A stretch of DNA of 64,000 nt from CAKOTZ01 sp964489885 (GCA_964489885.1 CAZAZX010000008.1:1-64000), one strand, 5' to 3'. Counted from the stretch's first letter, positions 15,611 through 24,426 are shown. A program made the numbers and translations. Notes: generated from the letters alone by a model not told the origin.

Positions 15611-17299
15611 ATGGGACAGCAAATAAACGATTATGAAAGAATTACTGCTTTGTACTGCCGTTTATCAAGAGATGATGAACAATCAGGAGAAAGCAATAGT
15701 ATAACAAATCAAAAACAAATATTAAGTAAATATGCAGAAAGTAATGGATTTAGAAACACAAGATTTTTCATTGATGATGGATTTAGTGGAACAAGTTTTT
15801 CAAGACCAGCATTTATGGAACTTATGGATTTAGCAGAGCAAGGAAAAATTGGAACAATTATAGTTAAAGATCACTCAAGACTTGGAAGAAATAGACTTGT
15901 AGTTGGACAACTTCTTGAAGAAGATTTTGTAAGACTTAAAATTAGGTATATTGCAATAATGGATAATATTGACTCAAGCAAAGGATTAAACGACTTTCTC
16001 CCTATTCAAGATTGGTTTAATGAAATGCACGCTAAAAATACTAGTGAAAAAATAAAAGTTGTCTTTACTAATAAAGGTAATCAAGGACTTCCACTAACTA
16101 CTATTCCACCTTATGGTTATATTCAAGATAAAGATAACAAATACAAATGGCTTGTAGATGAACCTGCTGCAAAAGTTGTAAAACAAATATTTAAATGGTG
16201 TATCGACGGATATGGAACCATGCAAATTGCAAGAATGCTAAAAGAACAGCATATAATGACACCATCTGAATATGCAATAGCAACTGGCAAACCTTGTAAT
16301 CATCAAAAGCCTAAAATTGAAAATGACTGGAAAGAAAGAACTGTTGCTTCAATATTGGAAAGGCTTGAATATACTGGTTGCACTGTTAATTTTAGAAGTA
16401 CAACTCGTTCATTTAAAGACCATAGAAAAGTTAATATTCCAAAAGAACAATGGAAAATATTTGAGAATACTCACGAGCATATAATTGATGAAAATACTTT
16501 TAATATAGTACAACAAATACGAGAAAATAGACAACGACCTACTAGAACAGGCAGAAAAAGTATATTTCAAGGCAAGGTCTATTGTAATGATTGCAAAGCA
16601 AAAATGTATTTCTGCACATTTTCAAATAAGAAAACAAATTGTGATGTATACAGATGTTCAACTTATAAAAATCATTATTGTTCAGGAAAATGCACTCCTC
16701 ATAATATAAGAGACCACCTATTACAACAATTAGTATTAGAAAACTTACAAAGGACTTTAGGTTATGTAAAAAAATTTGAAGATATATTTGTTTTTCAGCA
16801 ACAACAACTTGAAACTGAGCAAAATATACAAGATATAAAAAACAAGAAAGATGAAATTAGAAAAGCAAATGCAAGAATTGATGAACTTAAACTATTATTT
16901 ATACACATTTATGAAGATAATGTAATTGGCAAGTTATCAGATGAAAAGTTTAGATTTCTATCAGAAAAGTATGAAAAAGAAGAAAATGAACTAAAAGCAA
17001 AAGTTGAAGAACTTACAAAATATTTAGCTAATAATCAACAGAAAAAAACTGATATTAAAAAGTTTATTGATAATATTCATAAATTTACTGAAATAAAGGA
17101 ACTTACACCTGAAATTATAAATCAATTTATTGATAAAATAATGATACACGATTTTCATAAAGGCGATGGCAAATATGAACGAAAAATTGATATCTATTAT
17201 AATGGTGTTGGAATAGTTGGTGTTCCAACTACACCAGAAGAAATGGAAGAATTATATCAAAAATATAAAAAGCAGAAAGTATTTATAAAAGCTTCATAA
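15611..17299 (+). CDS. large serine recombinase (TnpX/TndX family)
   Basis: 562 residues. It catalyses excision and integration of the element through short att sites. The resolvase domain starts with ALYCRLSRDDE (catalytic Ser near residue 20), then DDGFSGTSFSRP near 55 and VKDHSRLGRN near 90. The recombinase domain follows, then a zinc ribbon with CNDCKAK near 322 and CSGKC near 356, and a coiled coil near 400-480. ATG follows AGAAAGGAG. The stop lies 25 bases before the right terminal repeat, as in Tn4451, where tnpX is at one end. Confidence 0.92.
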   Translation: MGQQINDYERITALYCRLSRDDEQSGESNSITNQKQILSKYAESNGFRNTRFFIDDGFSGTSFSRPAFMELMDLAEQGKIGTIIVKDHSRLGRNRLVVGQLLEEDFVRLKIRYIAIMDNIDSSKGLNDFLPIQDWFNEMHAKNTSEKIKVVFTNKGNQGLPLTTIPPYGYIQDKDNKYKWLVDEPAAKVVKQIFKWCIDGYGTMQIARMLKEQHIMTPSEYAIATGKPCNHQKPKIENDWKERTVASILERLEYTGCTVNFRSTTRSFKDHRKVNIPKEQWKIFENTHEHIIDENTFNIVQQIRENRQRPTRTGRKSIFQGKVYCNDCKAKMYFCTFSNKKTNCDVYRCSTYKNHYCSGKCTPHNIRDHLLQQLVLENLQRTLGYVKKFEDIFVFQQQQLETEQNIQDIKNKKDEIRKANARIDELKLLFIHIYEDNVIGKLSDEKFRFLSEKYEKEENELKAKVEELTKYLANNQQKKTDIKKFIDNIHKFTEIKELTPEIINQFIDKIMIHDFHKGDGKYERKIDIYYNGVGIVGVPTTPEEMEELYQKYKKQKVFIKAS

Positions 17300-17323
17300 G
17301 TAGAGTAAAATGGCGATTCCAAT

Positions 17324-17351
17324 AATTGTCCTTATCGGATGTCGCCATTAG
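17324..17351. other. attR: right terminal inverted repeat and host junction
   Basis: AATTGTCCTTAT (17324-17335) is the complement of the left terminal repeat; ten bases later CATTAG (17346-17351) rejoins host coding sequence. A further 7-bp inverted repeat, ATGGCGA/TCGCCAT, encloses this arm (17310-17348). Confidence 0.75.
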
Positions 17352-18429
17352 TTGCACTTGTGATAACATTTATTGTTTTATTAATTCTAGCAGGAGTTAT
17401 AATAAATCTTATTTTAGGTGATGAAGGAATATTGAGTAAAGCAAAACATGCTGCAGATGCATATAAAGTTGCAAAACAAGATGAAGAAAATAAACTAAAG
17501 GAAAGCATAAATTTAAATTATTATTTTGATGGATCTAGAAATAATGATGTGAAAATACAAAACATGATTAATCAGAAAATGAATCATTGCGATTTTTATT
17601 TTACTGGTGAAATTCAAGAATTTAAAGTTCCAATTACAGGAAAATATAAAATTGAATGCTGGGGTGCAGAAGGAGGAGGATGCCAATTACTTCCAAATTG
17701 TGAATTAGGAGACTCTGGCAAAGGAGGTTATTCTTCAGGTAATGTGGTGCTGAAAGAAGGAACAGTGTTGTATATTTATGTTGGAGGCAAAGGAAGTGTA
17801 GGCAATACAACAAACCAAATTGTAAATGGTGGATGGAATGGTGGTGGTTCTGGAATAACATATAATGGAGGAAGATCTGATGCAACAGCATCAGGAGGAG
17901 GTGCTACTGATGTTAGAATTGTAAATGGATTATGGGATAATGAAGAATCTCTACTTTCTAGATTTATTGTTGCTGGTGGACGGTGGTGGAGGTGGCACTG
18001 ATGGAAATAGAGAATACAGTGGAATTGAACATGGAGGAGATGGAGGTGGCTTAATAGCTTCTAAATATGATGAATGTGGTAATGGTGGCACGCAAAATAC
18101 GGGATTTGCACTGGGAAAGGGACAGGGAAGTGACGACGCTGGAGTTGATTCTAGATATGGTGCACCAGGAGCTGGAGGTGGATGGTATGGAGGATTTCAT
18201 TCATCTGGGAATGGATGGGAAGGAGCTGGAGGCGGATCCGGATATGTTTTAAATGAATCTTCCAAACTAAATGCACCAACACGGATACAAGGTTGGAAAT
18301 GAATATTATTTAACTGATTCAATAACGATTGCTGGTAATGAAGCAATGCCCGCACATGATGGACGAACAACCATAGTGGGAAATACTGGAGATGGATATG
18401 CTAAAATTACTTTGCTTGCTATACAATAA
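17349..18429 (+). pseudogene. 3' part of glycine-rich, pilin-leader surface protein; two +1 shifts at CGG
   Basis: Continues the gene begun at 5145. A hydrophobic pilin-like helix (VALVITFIVLLILAG) is followed by a helical linker, then the Gly-rich domain with GKYKIECWGAEGGG and LYIYVGGKG seen in many secreted Clostridia proteins. The frame is interrupted twice, at CGG 17981-17983 and CGG 18282-18284. Skipping each C restores conserved sequence (VAGGGGGGTDGN, and later KVGNEYYLTDS), ending at TAA 18427. The element cuts it from its start codon, so it is now inactive. Before insertion the gene may have been functional if CGG is a +1 shift site. Confidence 0.8.
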
Positions 18430-18485
18430 CACTGTAATTTGAAAAGTAAAAATAAAAATATAAAGTAGATAAATTGCTAATAAAT

Positions 18486-18510
18486 GGACAAGGGAACGGT
18501 TCTCTTGTCT
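18486..18510. repeat. REP-like repeat, family A, diverged copy
   Basis: Same palindrome as at 3296 with two changes (GGGAACGG for GGGGACGG, final T for C). It lies after the interrupted surface-protein gene and just before its terminator. Confidence 0.8.
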
Positions 18511-18520
18511 ACATAATATA

Positions 18521-18561
18521 AAAGTTGTTAATCATATAAACTGTAATTAACAACTTTTTTT
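18521..18561 (+). terminator. rho-independent terminator after the surface-protein gene
   Basis: AAAGTTGTTAAT (18521-18532) pairs perfectly with ATTAACAACTTT (18546-18557), followed by a T run. Confidence 0.85.
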
Positions 18562-18645
18562 ATTTTACACATTTTTCTTAATTTTACCTTGACAAATCAA
18601 AAAAAATAGTGTAAAGTATTATTGCATTACAGAAAGGATAAATAT

Positions 18646-18996
18646 ATGATTGAAAAAAATGTAGAAATAAGTATCTTATGTGAGCTATATAAGAATATGC
18701 TTACAGACAAGCAATATATGTTTCTAGATGATTATTACAATAATGATTTATCTCTTTCAGAAATAGCAGAGAACAATAATATTACAAGGCAAGCTGTGAG
18801 AGATGTTATAAAACAAGGAGAAAATAAACTTTACGAATTAGAAGAAAAACTTGGTTCTTTAAAAAAACAATCAAAACAAGAAAAACAAATTGCTTGCATC
18901 GTAAAAAAGTTGGAAGAATTAACTAATAACATAGAAAATAAAAATGATAAAAAAATAATTAAAGACATAATACAGCAAATGAATAAATTAATTTAA
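18646..18996 (+). CDS. ylxM: YlxM (UPF0122), SRP-associated HTH protein
   Basis: 116 residues with a sigma-70 region-4-like helix-turn-helix: LTDKQYMFLDDYYNNDLSLS then EIAENNNITRQAVRD near residues 20-55, and a C-terminal coiled coil. In Firmicutes YlxM is encoded directly before ffh and modulates the SRP system. Here ffh starts 13 bases downstream. The start at 18646 follows AGAAAGGA by 7 bases; an upstream TTG at 18622 has none. Confidence 0.9.
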   Translation: MIEKNVEISILCELYKNMLTDKQYMFLDDYYNNDLSLSEIAENNNITRQAVRDVIKQGENKLYELEEKLGSLKKQSKQEKQIACIVKKLEELTNNIENKNDKKIIKDIIQQMNKLI

Positions 18997-19009
18997 TGGA
19001 GGTGTTTAC

Positions 19010-20359
19010 ATGGCTTTTGAAGGTTTATCCGAAAGACTACAAGGAATAACAAGAAAACTTAGAGGAAAAGCAAGAATTACAGAAACAGATATTAAAGAAG
19101 TTTTAAGAGAAGTAAAACTTGCATTATTAGAAGCAGATGTAAACTATAAAATAGTAAAAGAATTTACTCAAGTAATACAAGAAAAAGCGCTTGGTCAAGA
19201 TGTATTAAAATCACTAACTCCAGGCGAACAAGTTATAAAAATAGTAAAAGATGAATTAATAGAACTACTTGGAGGAACAGAAAGTAGAATTAATTTTACT
19301 CCAAATCCACCAACAATAATAATGTTAGTTGGACTTCAAGGTTCAGGTAAAACAACAACAGCAGGAAAGCTTGCAAATCTTTTAAGAAAGCAAGGTAAAA
19401 AGCCATTGTTGGTTGCCTGCGATGTTTACAGACCAGCAGCCATTAAACAATTACAAGTAATTGGAAAGCAGTTAGACATTCCTGTATTTAGTGTTGAAGA
19501 ATCAAAAGATGTTGTTTCAATTGCAAAACAATCAATTAATCAAGCAATATCTAAATTAAATGATGTTGTAATTTTAGATACAGCTGGTAGATTACATATA
19601 GATGAGGAACTAATGGAAGAATTAAGACAAGTAAAAAAAGGAGTCAAGCCTCATGAAATATTACTTGTTGTCGATTCAATGACAGGACAAGATGCTGTAA
19701 ATGTTGCAACAAGTTTTAGTGAAAATCTTGGAATAGATGGTATAATACTTACAAAACTTGATGGAGATACACGTGGCGGTGCAGCATTATCTGTTAAAAA
19801 AGTTACAAACAGACCAATTAAATTTGTTGCAACAGGTGAAAAATTAAGTGATATAGAAGTATTTCATCCAGAAAGAATGGCTTCTAGAATTTTAGGTATG
19901 GGCGATGTTTTATCAATTATAGAAAGGGCAGAAGAAAATTTTAATGAAGAAGAAGCATTAAAACTTGAAGAAAAATTGAGAAAAGAAAGTTTTGATTTAA
20001 ATGATTATCTTGCCCAACTTAGGCAAATCAAAAAGATGGGTTCTTTTTCATCTATTTTAAAAATGATACCTGGAATGGGTGAAAAACTAAAAGACGTAAA
20101 AATTGACGATAAAGAGTTTGTAAGAATTGAAGCTATAATTTGCTCAATGACTGAGCAAGAAAGAAGAAAACCAAAAATTCTAAATGCTAGTAGAAGAATA
20201 AGAATTGCAAAGGGTAGTGGCACTAGTGTTCAAGAAGTTAATAAATTTATGAATTCTTATGAGCAAACACAACAGTTAATGAAAAAAATGAAAAACAAAA
20301 AATCTATGAACAAGCTTTTGAAGGATATAAAAATTGACCCCAAAATGCTTGAAAAATAG
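19010..20359 (+). CDS. ffh: signal recognition particle protein Ffh (SRP54)
   Basis: Binds signal sequences and the SRP RNA and delivers ribosomes to FtsY at the membrane. 449 residues, standard length. N domain 1-85; G domain with GLQGSGKTTTAGKLA (G1, near 107), DTAGRLHID (G3, near 188) and TKLDGDTRGG (G4 and insertion box, near 247); M domain from about 300, rich in Met (KKMGSFSSILKMIPGM, MKKMKNKKSMNKL). GGAGG precedes the ATG. It is the second gene of the ylxM-ffh-rpsP-khpA-rimM-trmD-rplS block. Confidence 0.98.
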   Translation: MAFEGLSERLQGITRKLRGKARITETDIKEVLREVKLALLEADVNYKIVKEFTQVIQEKALGQDVLKSLTPGEQVIKIVKDELIELLGGTESRINFTPNPPTIIMLVGLQGSGKTTTAGKLANLLRKQGKKPLLVACDVYRPAAIKQLQVIGKQLDIPVFSVEESKDVVSIAKQSINQAISKLNDVVILDTAGRLHIDEELMEELRQVKKGVKPHEILLVVDSMTGQDAVNVATSFSENLGIDGIILTKLDGDTRGGAALSVKKVTNRPIKFVATGEKLSDIEVFHPERMASRILGMGDVLSIIERAEENFNEEEALKLEEKLRKESFDLNDYLAQLRQIKKMGSFSSILKMIPGMGEKLKDVKIDDKEFVRIEAIICSMTEQERRKPKILNASRRIRIAKGSGTSVQEVNKFMNSYEQTQQLMKKMKNKKSMNKLLKDIKIDPKMLEK

Positions 20360-20416
20360 ACAGCTTTAGATATTAATTTTTTTAATATAAAATTTATTTT
20401 AGGGAGGTGAAATTTT

Positions 20417-20650
20417 ATGGTAAAAATTAGACTTAAAAGAGTTGGTGCTAAAAAAGCTCCTTTCTATCACATTGTTGTAGCTGATTCTAGATCTCCAAGA
20501 GATGGAAAAATAATTGAACAATTGGGAACATACAATCCAATGGTTGAACCATCTGAAATTAAATTAGATAAAGAAAAGGTTGAAAAATGGATAAAGAATG
20601 GTGCAAAACCTACTGATACAGTTAAGGCATTAATAGAAAAAGCAAAATAA
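20417..20650 (+). CDS. rpsP: ribosomal protein S16
   Basis: 77 residues. Starts MVKIRLKRVGAKKAPFYHIV, then ADSRSPRDGKIIEQLGTYNP, the S16 signature. Assembles early in the 30S body. GGGAGG is 10 bases before ATG. It lies 57 bases after ffh and 36 before khpA. Confidence 0.98.
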   Translation: MVKIRLKRVGAKKAPFYHIVVADSRSPRDGKIIEQLGTYNPMVEPSEIKLDKEKVEKWIKNGAKPTDTVKALIEKAK

Positions 20651-20686
20651 TTAAAACTATGATTTTAAGAAAGGTTGAATAAAACT

Positions 20687-20917
20687 ATGAAAGAAATTTT
20701 GGAAACAATAATTAAAAACCTAGTTTCTAATCCAAATGAAGTTTCTATTAATGAAATCCAAGGAGAAAAGTCTGTTACTTATGAAGTAAAAGTTGCTGAG
20801 GGCGATATGGGCAAAATTATAGGAAAACAAGGAAGAATTGCAAAAGCAATTAGGACTGTATTAAAAGCTGTCGCTGTTAAAGAGCAAAAAAAAGTAACAA
20901 TAGAATTTTTAGATTAA
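20687..20917 (+). CDS. khpA: KH-domain RNA-binding protein KhpA (YlqC)
   Basis: 76 residues with the minimal KH fold and GxxG loop in GDMGKIIGKQGRIAKAIR near 42-59. KhpA pairs with KhpB/EloR in RNA binding and control of cell elongation. ATG 20687 matches the usual MKE start, although AAAGG lies 12 bases away; an upstream TTG (20675) directly abuts AAAGG and is less likely. It is located between rpsP and rimM, as in most Firmicutes. Confidence 0.92.
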   Translation: MKEILETIIKNLVSNPNEVSINEIQGEKSVTYEVKVAEGDMGKIIGKQGRIAKAIRTVLKAVAVKEQKKVTIEFLD

Positions 20918-20930
20918 AAGGAAGTTAGAT

Positions 20931-21449
20931 ATGCAAGACTATTTAGAAATAGGTCAAATTGTAAATACTCACGGATTAAAAGGTTTTTTTAAGGTTGTTC
21001 CATATACTGACAATATTGAAAGATTTAGCGAATTAAAAAGAGTATTTGTTGTATACAAAAATGAAAACATAGAATTTGAAATTGAAAATGTTAAATACTT
21101 TAAAGGTATGGTAATTCTTAAATTAAAGGGGATTGACCATATAAATGATGCAGAAAAATATAAAAATTGCTATTTAAAAATTAAACGTGAAGATGCAAAA
21201 AAATTAAAGAAAAACACATATTTCATTGCAGATTTGATTGGACTTTCTGTATATGACGAAGAAAACAACAAAATTGGAATATTGGAAGAAATATTTCCAA
21301 CAGGAAGCAATGATGTTTATGTTGTAAAAAAAGAAAATGGTAAACAATTGCTTTTACCTGCGATATTATCAGTAATAAAGGAAGTAAACATTGAAAAAGG
21401 TAAAATTGTAGTTGATGCAAATGGAGGCGTAAGCCAAGGTGAAAATTAA
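20931..21449 (+). CDS. rimM: 16S rRNA processing protein RimM
   Basis: 172 residues. N-terminal RimM barrel (IGQIVNTHGLKGFFKVVPYTD, residues 6-26) and C-terminal PRC barrel (YFIADLIGLSVYD near 97). Helps maturation of the 30S head by binding S19. It overlaps trmD by 11 bases, so the two are coupled. Confidence 0.96.
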   Translation: MQDYLEIGQIVNTHGLKGFFKVVPYTDNIERFSELKRVFVVYKNENIEFEIENVKYFKGMVILKLKGIDHINDAEKYKNCYLKIKREDAKKLKKNTYFIADLIGLSVYDEENNKIGILEEIFPTGSNDVYVVKKENGKQLLLPAILSVIKEVNIEKGKIVVDANGGVSQGEN

Positions 21450-22152
21450 TATACTAACACTATTTCCTGAAATGTTTGATACTATAAACTATAGCATTAT
21501 TTCTAGGGCTATAAAGAATAATCAAATAAGCTTAAATGCTATAAATATTAGAGATTTTTCTAAAGATAAGCATAAAAGAGTTGATGATACTCCTTATGGC
21601 GGCGGTAGTGGTATGTTAATGAGACCTGATGTTGTTTACGATTCATATCTATCAATTAAAAATCCAGGTAGGGTAATATATATGTCTCCTAGAGGCAAGG
21701 TTTTAACTCAAAAAAAAGCTATTGAGCTTTCAAAAGAAGAAAATCTTACAATTCTTTGCGGACATTACGAGGGAATTGACCAAAGAGTAATTGACGAAAT
21801 TGTTGATGAGGAAATATCTATTGGAGACTATGTTTTAACAGGAGGGGAACTTCCTGCAATGGTGTTAATAGATACTGTAGTTCGCTATGTGGATGGAGTA
21901 TTGAATAATGAGTCATTAGTTCAAGAATCACACACAAATGGACTGCTAGAATATTCGCAATATACAAGACCTGAAGTATTTCTAAATAGAAGTGTTCCAG
22001 AAGTATTATTGTCTGGACATCATAAAAATATTGAAAACTGGAGAAGGCAGGATTCTATTAGAATTACATATAAAAACAGACCAGAATTAATTAAGAAAAT
22101 AAATTTATCTGATGAAGATAAGAAAATTATTGAAGAACTAAAAGGCAAATAA
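21439..22152 (+). CDS. trmD: tRNA (guanine-N1)-methyltransferase TrmD
   Basis: Methylates G37 of tRNAs with a G at position 36, which suppresses +1 frameshifting. 237 residues; trefoil-knot SAM site with LCGHYEGIDQRV near 110 and SIGDYVLTGGELPAM near 132. The start is GTG 21439 with GGAGG 10 bases upstream, inside rimM. TrmD is relevant here because loss of m1G37 raises +1 slippage; the enzyme looks intact. Confidence 0.97.
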   Translation: MKINILTLFPEMFDTINYSIISRAIKNNQISLNAINIRDFSKDKHKRVDDTPYGGGSGMLMRPDVVYDSYLSIKNPGRVIYMSPRGKVLTQKKAIELSKEENLTILCGHYEGIDQRVIDEIVDEEISIGDYVLTGGELPAMVLIDTVVRYVDGVLNNESLVQESHTNGLLEYSQYTRPEVFLNRSVPEVLLSGHHKNIENWRRQDSIRITYKNRPELIKKINLSDEDKKIIEELKGK

Positions 22153-22191
22153 GGTGAAACAAAATTTGTCATTTGGAAGGAGGAATTTTTA

Positions 22192-22695
22192 ATGGACATT
22201 ATTAAGTCTATAGAACATGAACAACTTAAAAATAAGATCCCTTATTTAAAAGTTGGAGATACAGTTAGAGTTCATGTGCGTATTAAAGAAGGAAATAGAG
22301 AAAGAATTCAAGTGTTCGAAGGAACAGTAATTAAAAAACAAGGTGGAGGATTAAATGAAACATTTACAGTAAGAAGAATTTCTTATGGTGTTGGTGTTGA
22401 AAAAACATTTTTAATTCATGCTCCATCAGTAGAAAAGGTAGAAGTAACAAGAATTGGTAAAGCTAGAAGAGCTAAACTTTATTATTTAAGAGATAGAGTT
22501 GGTAAGGCAGCTAAAACTAAGGAAGTTATTGGTGCTAGAATTGAAACTAAAGAACGTACAATAAAAGAAGACGTTCCTGAAGTAAAAAAAGAAGAACCTA
22601 AAACAGAAGTAGTTGAAACAATGGATACAGTTAAAGAAGAACCTGTAGAAGTTGTAAAAGAAGAAACACCTGTAAAAAAAGAGAAAAAAGATTAA
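22192..22695 (+). CDS. rplS: ribosomal protein L19 with charged C-terminal extension
   Basis: 167 residues against about 115 for most L19. Residues 1-115 are a normal L19 (GDTVRVHVRIKEGNRERIQVFEGTVI, split as GDTVRVHVRI and RIQVFEGTVI, and RRAKLYYLRD). The last 50 residues are a low-complexity Lys/Glu/Val tail. L19 sits at the 30S-50S interface. AAGGAGG precedes ATG. Last gene of the block, followed by a terminator. Confidence 0.96.
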   Translation: MDIIKSIEHEQLKNKIPYLKVGDTVRVHVRIKEGNRERIQVFEGTVIKKQGGGLNETFTVRRISYGVGVEKTFLIHAPSVEKVEVTRIGKARRAKLYYLRDRVGKAAKTKEVIGARIETKERTIKEDVPEVKKEEPKTEVVETMDTVKEEPVEVVKEETPVKKEKKD

Positions 22696-22711
22696 TTATA
22701 TAGTTTATTAG

Positions 22712-22741
22712 AAAGGCACTCTTGTAAGGAGAGCCTTTTTT
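22712..22741 (+). terminator. terminator after rplS
   Basis: AAAGGC..CTC pairs with GAG..GCCTTT with one A-A mismatch, followed by a T run. Confidence 0.8.
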
Positions 22742-22764
22742 AATTTGCTTTTAGAATATAACGG

Positions 22765-22977
22765 ATGTGTGATATAAAAATCGGTAATGTCTATAATAAA
22801 GTAGTAGACATAAAAATAATAAATACGGAGGATGGCTTTGACAACATAAGATTTGAACTTCCAACTTATAAAATATTATATAAGGAAGGCAACTATACAG
22901 AAGAAGAAATAAATATGTTTATAGAAATATTAGAAAAGAGTGCGCCTTCTTTATATAAATGGGCCAGAGAAGAATGA
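22765..22977 (+). CDS. small hypothetical protein
   Basis: 70 residues, not recognised. It has alternating short strands (IKIGNVYNKVVDIKII) and an acidic helix at the end (EEEINMFIEILEKSAP). The ribosome binding site is poor (AACGG next to ATG). It ends 5 bases before the convergent ATPase gene. It could be a real small gene or a decayed remnant. Confidence 0.4.
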   Translation: MCDIKIGNVYNKVVDIKIINTEDGFDNIRFELPTYKILYKEGNYTEEEINMFIEILEKSAPSLYKWAREE

Positions 22978-22982
22978 AGAAA

Positions 22983-24173
22983 TTAAGTTTCTAGTAGCCA
23001 TTCCAATACATTTATTTTTCTAATTCCATTGTAGGACGTTTCTGGTTCTACGTCCATTGTAAGCAAGTATTTTGGATAATGGTCATTTATAATATCAAGA
23101 GATTTTAATTCTCTTTCTAAAGTTTTTTTATCTCTTACAGTTTCTGATATTTGAAAATATTCTATACCTTTGCTGTTTATTGCAACAAAATCAACCTCAT
23201 AATTATCAAATTTTCCAACATAAACATCATATCCTCTTCTTAGTAATTCCAAATAAACAACATTCTCTAAAATACGACCTTGATCTTGCGTTTTTCTTCC
23301 CAATATAAAATACCTTAATCCTAAATCAGAAACATAATATTTGTCACCAGTTTTTAAATACTGTTTCCCTTTAATATCATATCTTGTTGATTTATATAAA
23401 ATAAAAGACTCAGTAAGAGCTGATAAATAACTTTCAATTGTATGGACACTGGTTTTTCTGCCAAATGATGTCATTGTATCTGCAATTTTATTTGTTGAAA
23501 GAAGATTTCCAATATTATCAAACATAAAATTAACAACACTCTGTAACATTAATTTATCAGGAAAGTTTTTTCTAGCCATAACATCTTTTAATATTATAGA
23601 ATCATATATTCCCTTTATATACATATCTATATCATCGATACTATCTAATTTTAAAGTATAAGGAAATGAACCTGTTGAAATGTATTTTTTATAAAGCCAT
23701 TCGTTAGTTTCATCTGGAAGAGCTGATTTAAATTCTTTAAAAGAAAATGGTAACATTTTAATCTCTACATATCTTCCAGAAAGAAGTGTTGCGAGTTCGC
23801 CAGACAAAAGAAATGCGTTTGAACCTGTTATATATATATCAACATTCTTTTGAATATATAATCCATCAATAGCTTTTTGAAAGCTTGGAATATTTTGAAC
23901 CTCATCAATAAATACATAATTCATTTCATTTGGTTTTAGTCTTTCTTTTATATAATTATATAATTTTAAATAGTTATCTAACTCATAATAAATAGGGTCT
24001 TCCAAATTAAGTCTGATTATTTGTTCTTTTTTTATATTATTTTTTAATAAATAATTTATATAAATGTCAAACAGCGTAGATTTTCCACACCTTCTTATCC
24101 CAGTTATAACTTTTATAAGCTCTTTATCTTTAAATCTAATTAACTTATTCAAATAATTATCTCTATTTATCAT
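22983..24173 (-). CDS. AAA ATPase with C-terminal DUF4143 domain, second copy
   Basis: 396 residues, same family as 3653-4846. Walker A TGIRRCGKST near residue 26, Walker B NYVFIDEVQ near 90, YITGSNAFLLSGELATLLSGRY near 115 (split as ITGSNAFLLS and ATLLSGRY), and a PD-(D/E)xK-like C-terminus with YEVDFVAIN then EYFQIS. The function is unknown. ATG 24173 follows AGGTG; an in-frame GTG at 24182 overlaps that site. It is transcribed from a perfect consensus promoter with a leader of only about 10 bases. Confidence 0.85.
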   Translation of the reverse strand: MINRDNYLNKLIRFKDKELIKVITGIRRCGKSTLFDIYINYLLKNNIKKEQIIRLNLEDPIYYELDNYLKLYNYIKERLKPNEMNYVFIDEVQNIPSFQKAIDGLYIQKNVDIYITGSNAFLLSGELATLLSGRYVEIKMLPFSFKEFKSALPDETNEWLYKKYISTGSFPYTLKLDSIDDIDMYIKGIYDSIILKDVMARKNFPDKLMLQSVVNFMFDNIGNLLSTNKIADTMTSFGRKTSVHTIESYLSALTESFILYKSTRYDIKGKQYLKTGDKYYVSDLGLRYFILGRKTQDQGRILENVVYLELLRRGYDVYVGKFDNYEVDFVAINSKGIEYFQISETVRDKKTLERELKSLDIINDHYPKYLLTMDVEPETSYNGIRKINVLEWLLET

Positions 24174-24190
24174 ATTTATCACCTAACTTG

Positions 24191-24219
24191 ATTATAATAT
24201 ATGTGTTAACGCTTGTCAA
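24191..24219 (-). promoter_or_regulatory. perfect consensus promoter of the DUF4143 ATPase gene
   Basis: Minus strand TTGACA (24219-24214), 17 bases, TATAAT (24196-24191). The -10 is about 18 bases from the start codon, giving a very short leader. Confidence 0.85.
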
Positions 24220-24372
24220 GTTTTTGCAATACTAATGCAAAAATAACTATATTCTGACATTTTTATGCAATCATTATGCAATTATAATATTGATTATTGT
24301 AGAAATATATTTAGGAAATCATAGTTGCTTTCGTAATAAAAATGCGTGATATTATCCAATTTTTGAACTAAT

Positions 24373-24401
24373 TTGCTTTTTCTTTTAACTAATGTTAAAA
24401 T
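24373..24401 (+). promoter_or_regulatory. promoter of prmC-whiA-hemW-dprA
   Basis: TTGCTT (24373-24378), 17 bases, TAAAAT (24396-24401), about 25 bases before prmC. The upstream stretch 24230-24290 holds four ATGCAA/TTGCAA boxes, possibly regulatory. Confidence 0.55.
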
Positions 24402-24426
24402 ATTTCAAGAAGAAAGAGTGAATTTT

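Larger units (their letters stand above)
5187..17349. mobile_element. Tn4451-type mobilizable element, about 12.2 kb, with carbamoyltransferase cargo
   Basis: Boundaries come from a split host gene. CATTAG at 5185-5190 and 17346-17351 is shared, and host coding sequence resumes in frame on the right. Ten bases inside each CATTAG lies a 12-bp inverted repeat: ATAAGGACAATT at 5201-5212 and its complement at 17324-17335. Joined in a circle, the two arms make a 50-bp imperfect palindrome centred on TT of CATTAG, as expected for the attP of a large serine recombinase. Contents, right to left: serine recombinase, TnpW-like protein, MobV-like relaxase, an 0.9-kb structured noncoding region, and a seven-gene minus-strand cargo cluster. 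The relaxase-TnpW-recombinase set is that of Tn4451/Tn4453. Transfer has not been shown. Confidence 0.85.

Noticed and set aside
12967..17332. Element boundaries at the AGGACAATT copy near 12967, giving a 4.4-kb element
   Set aside because: The split host gene places the left end at 5187, with a longer 12-bp terminal repeat and matching 10-base spacing.
17339..17350. ATG 17339 as the start of the glycine-rich gene
   Set aside because: No ribosome binding site and the first codons belong to the element's right arm; the native start lies at 5145.
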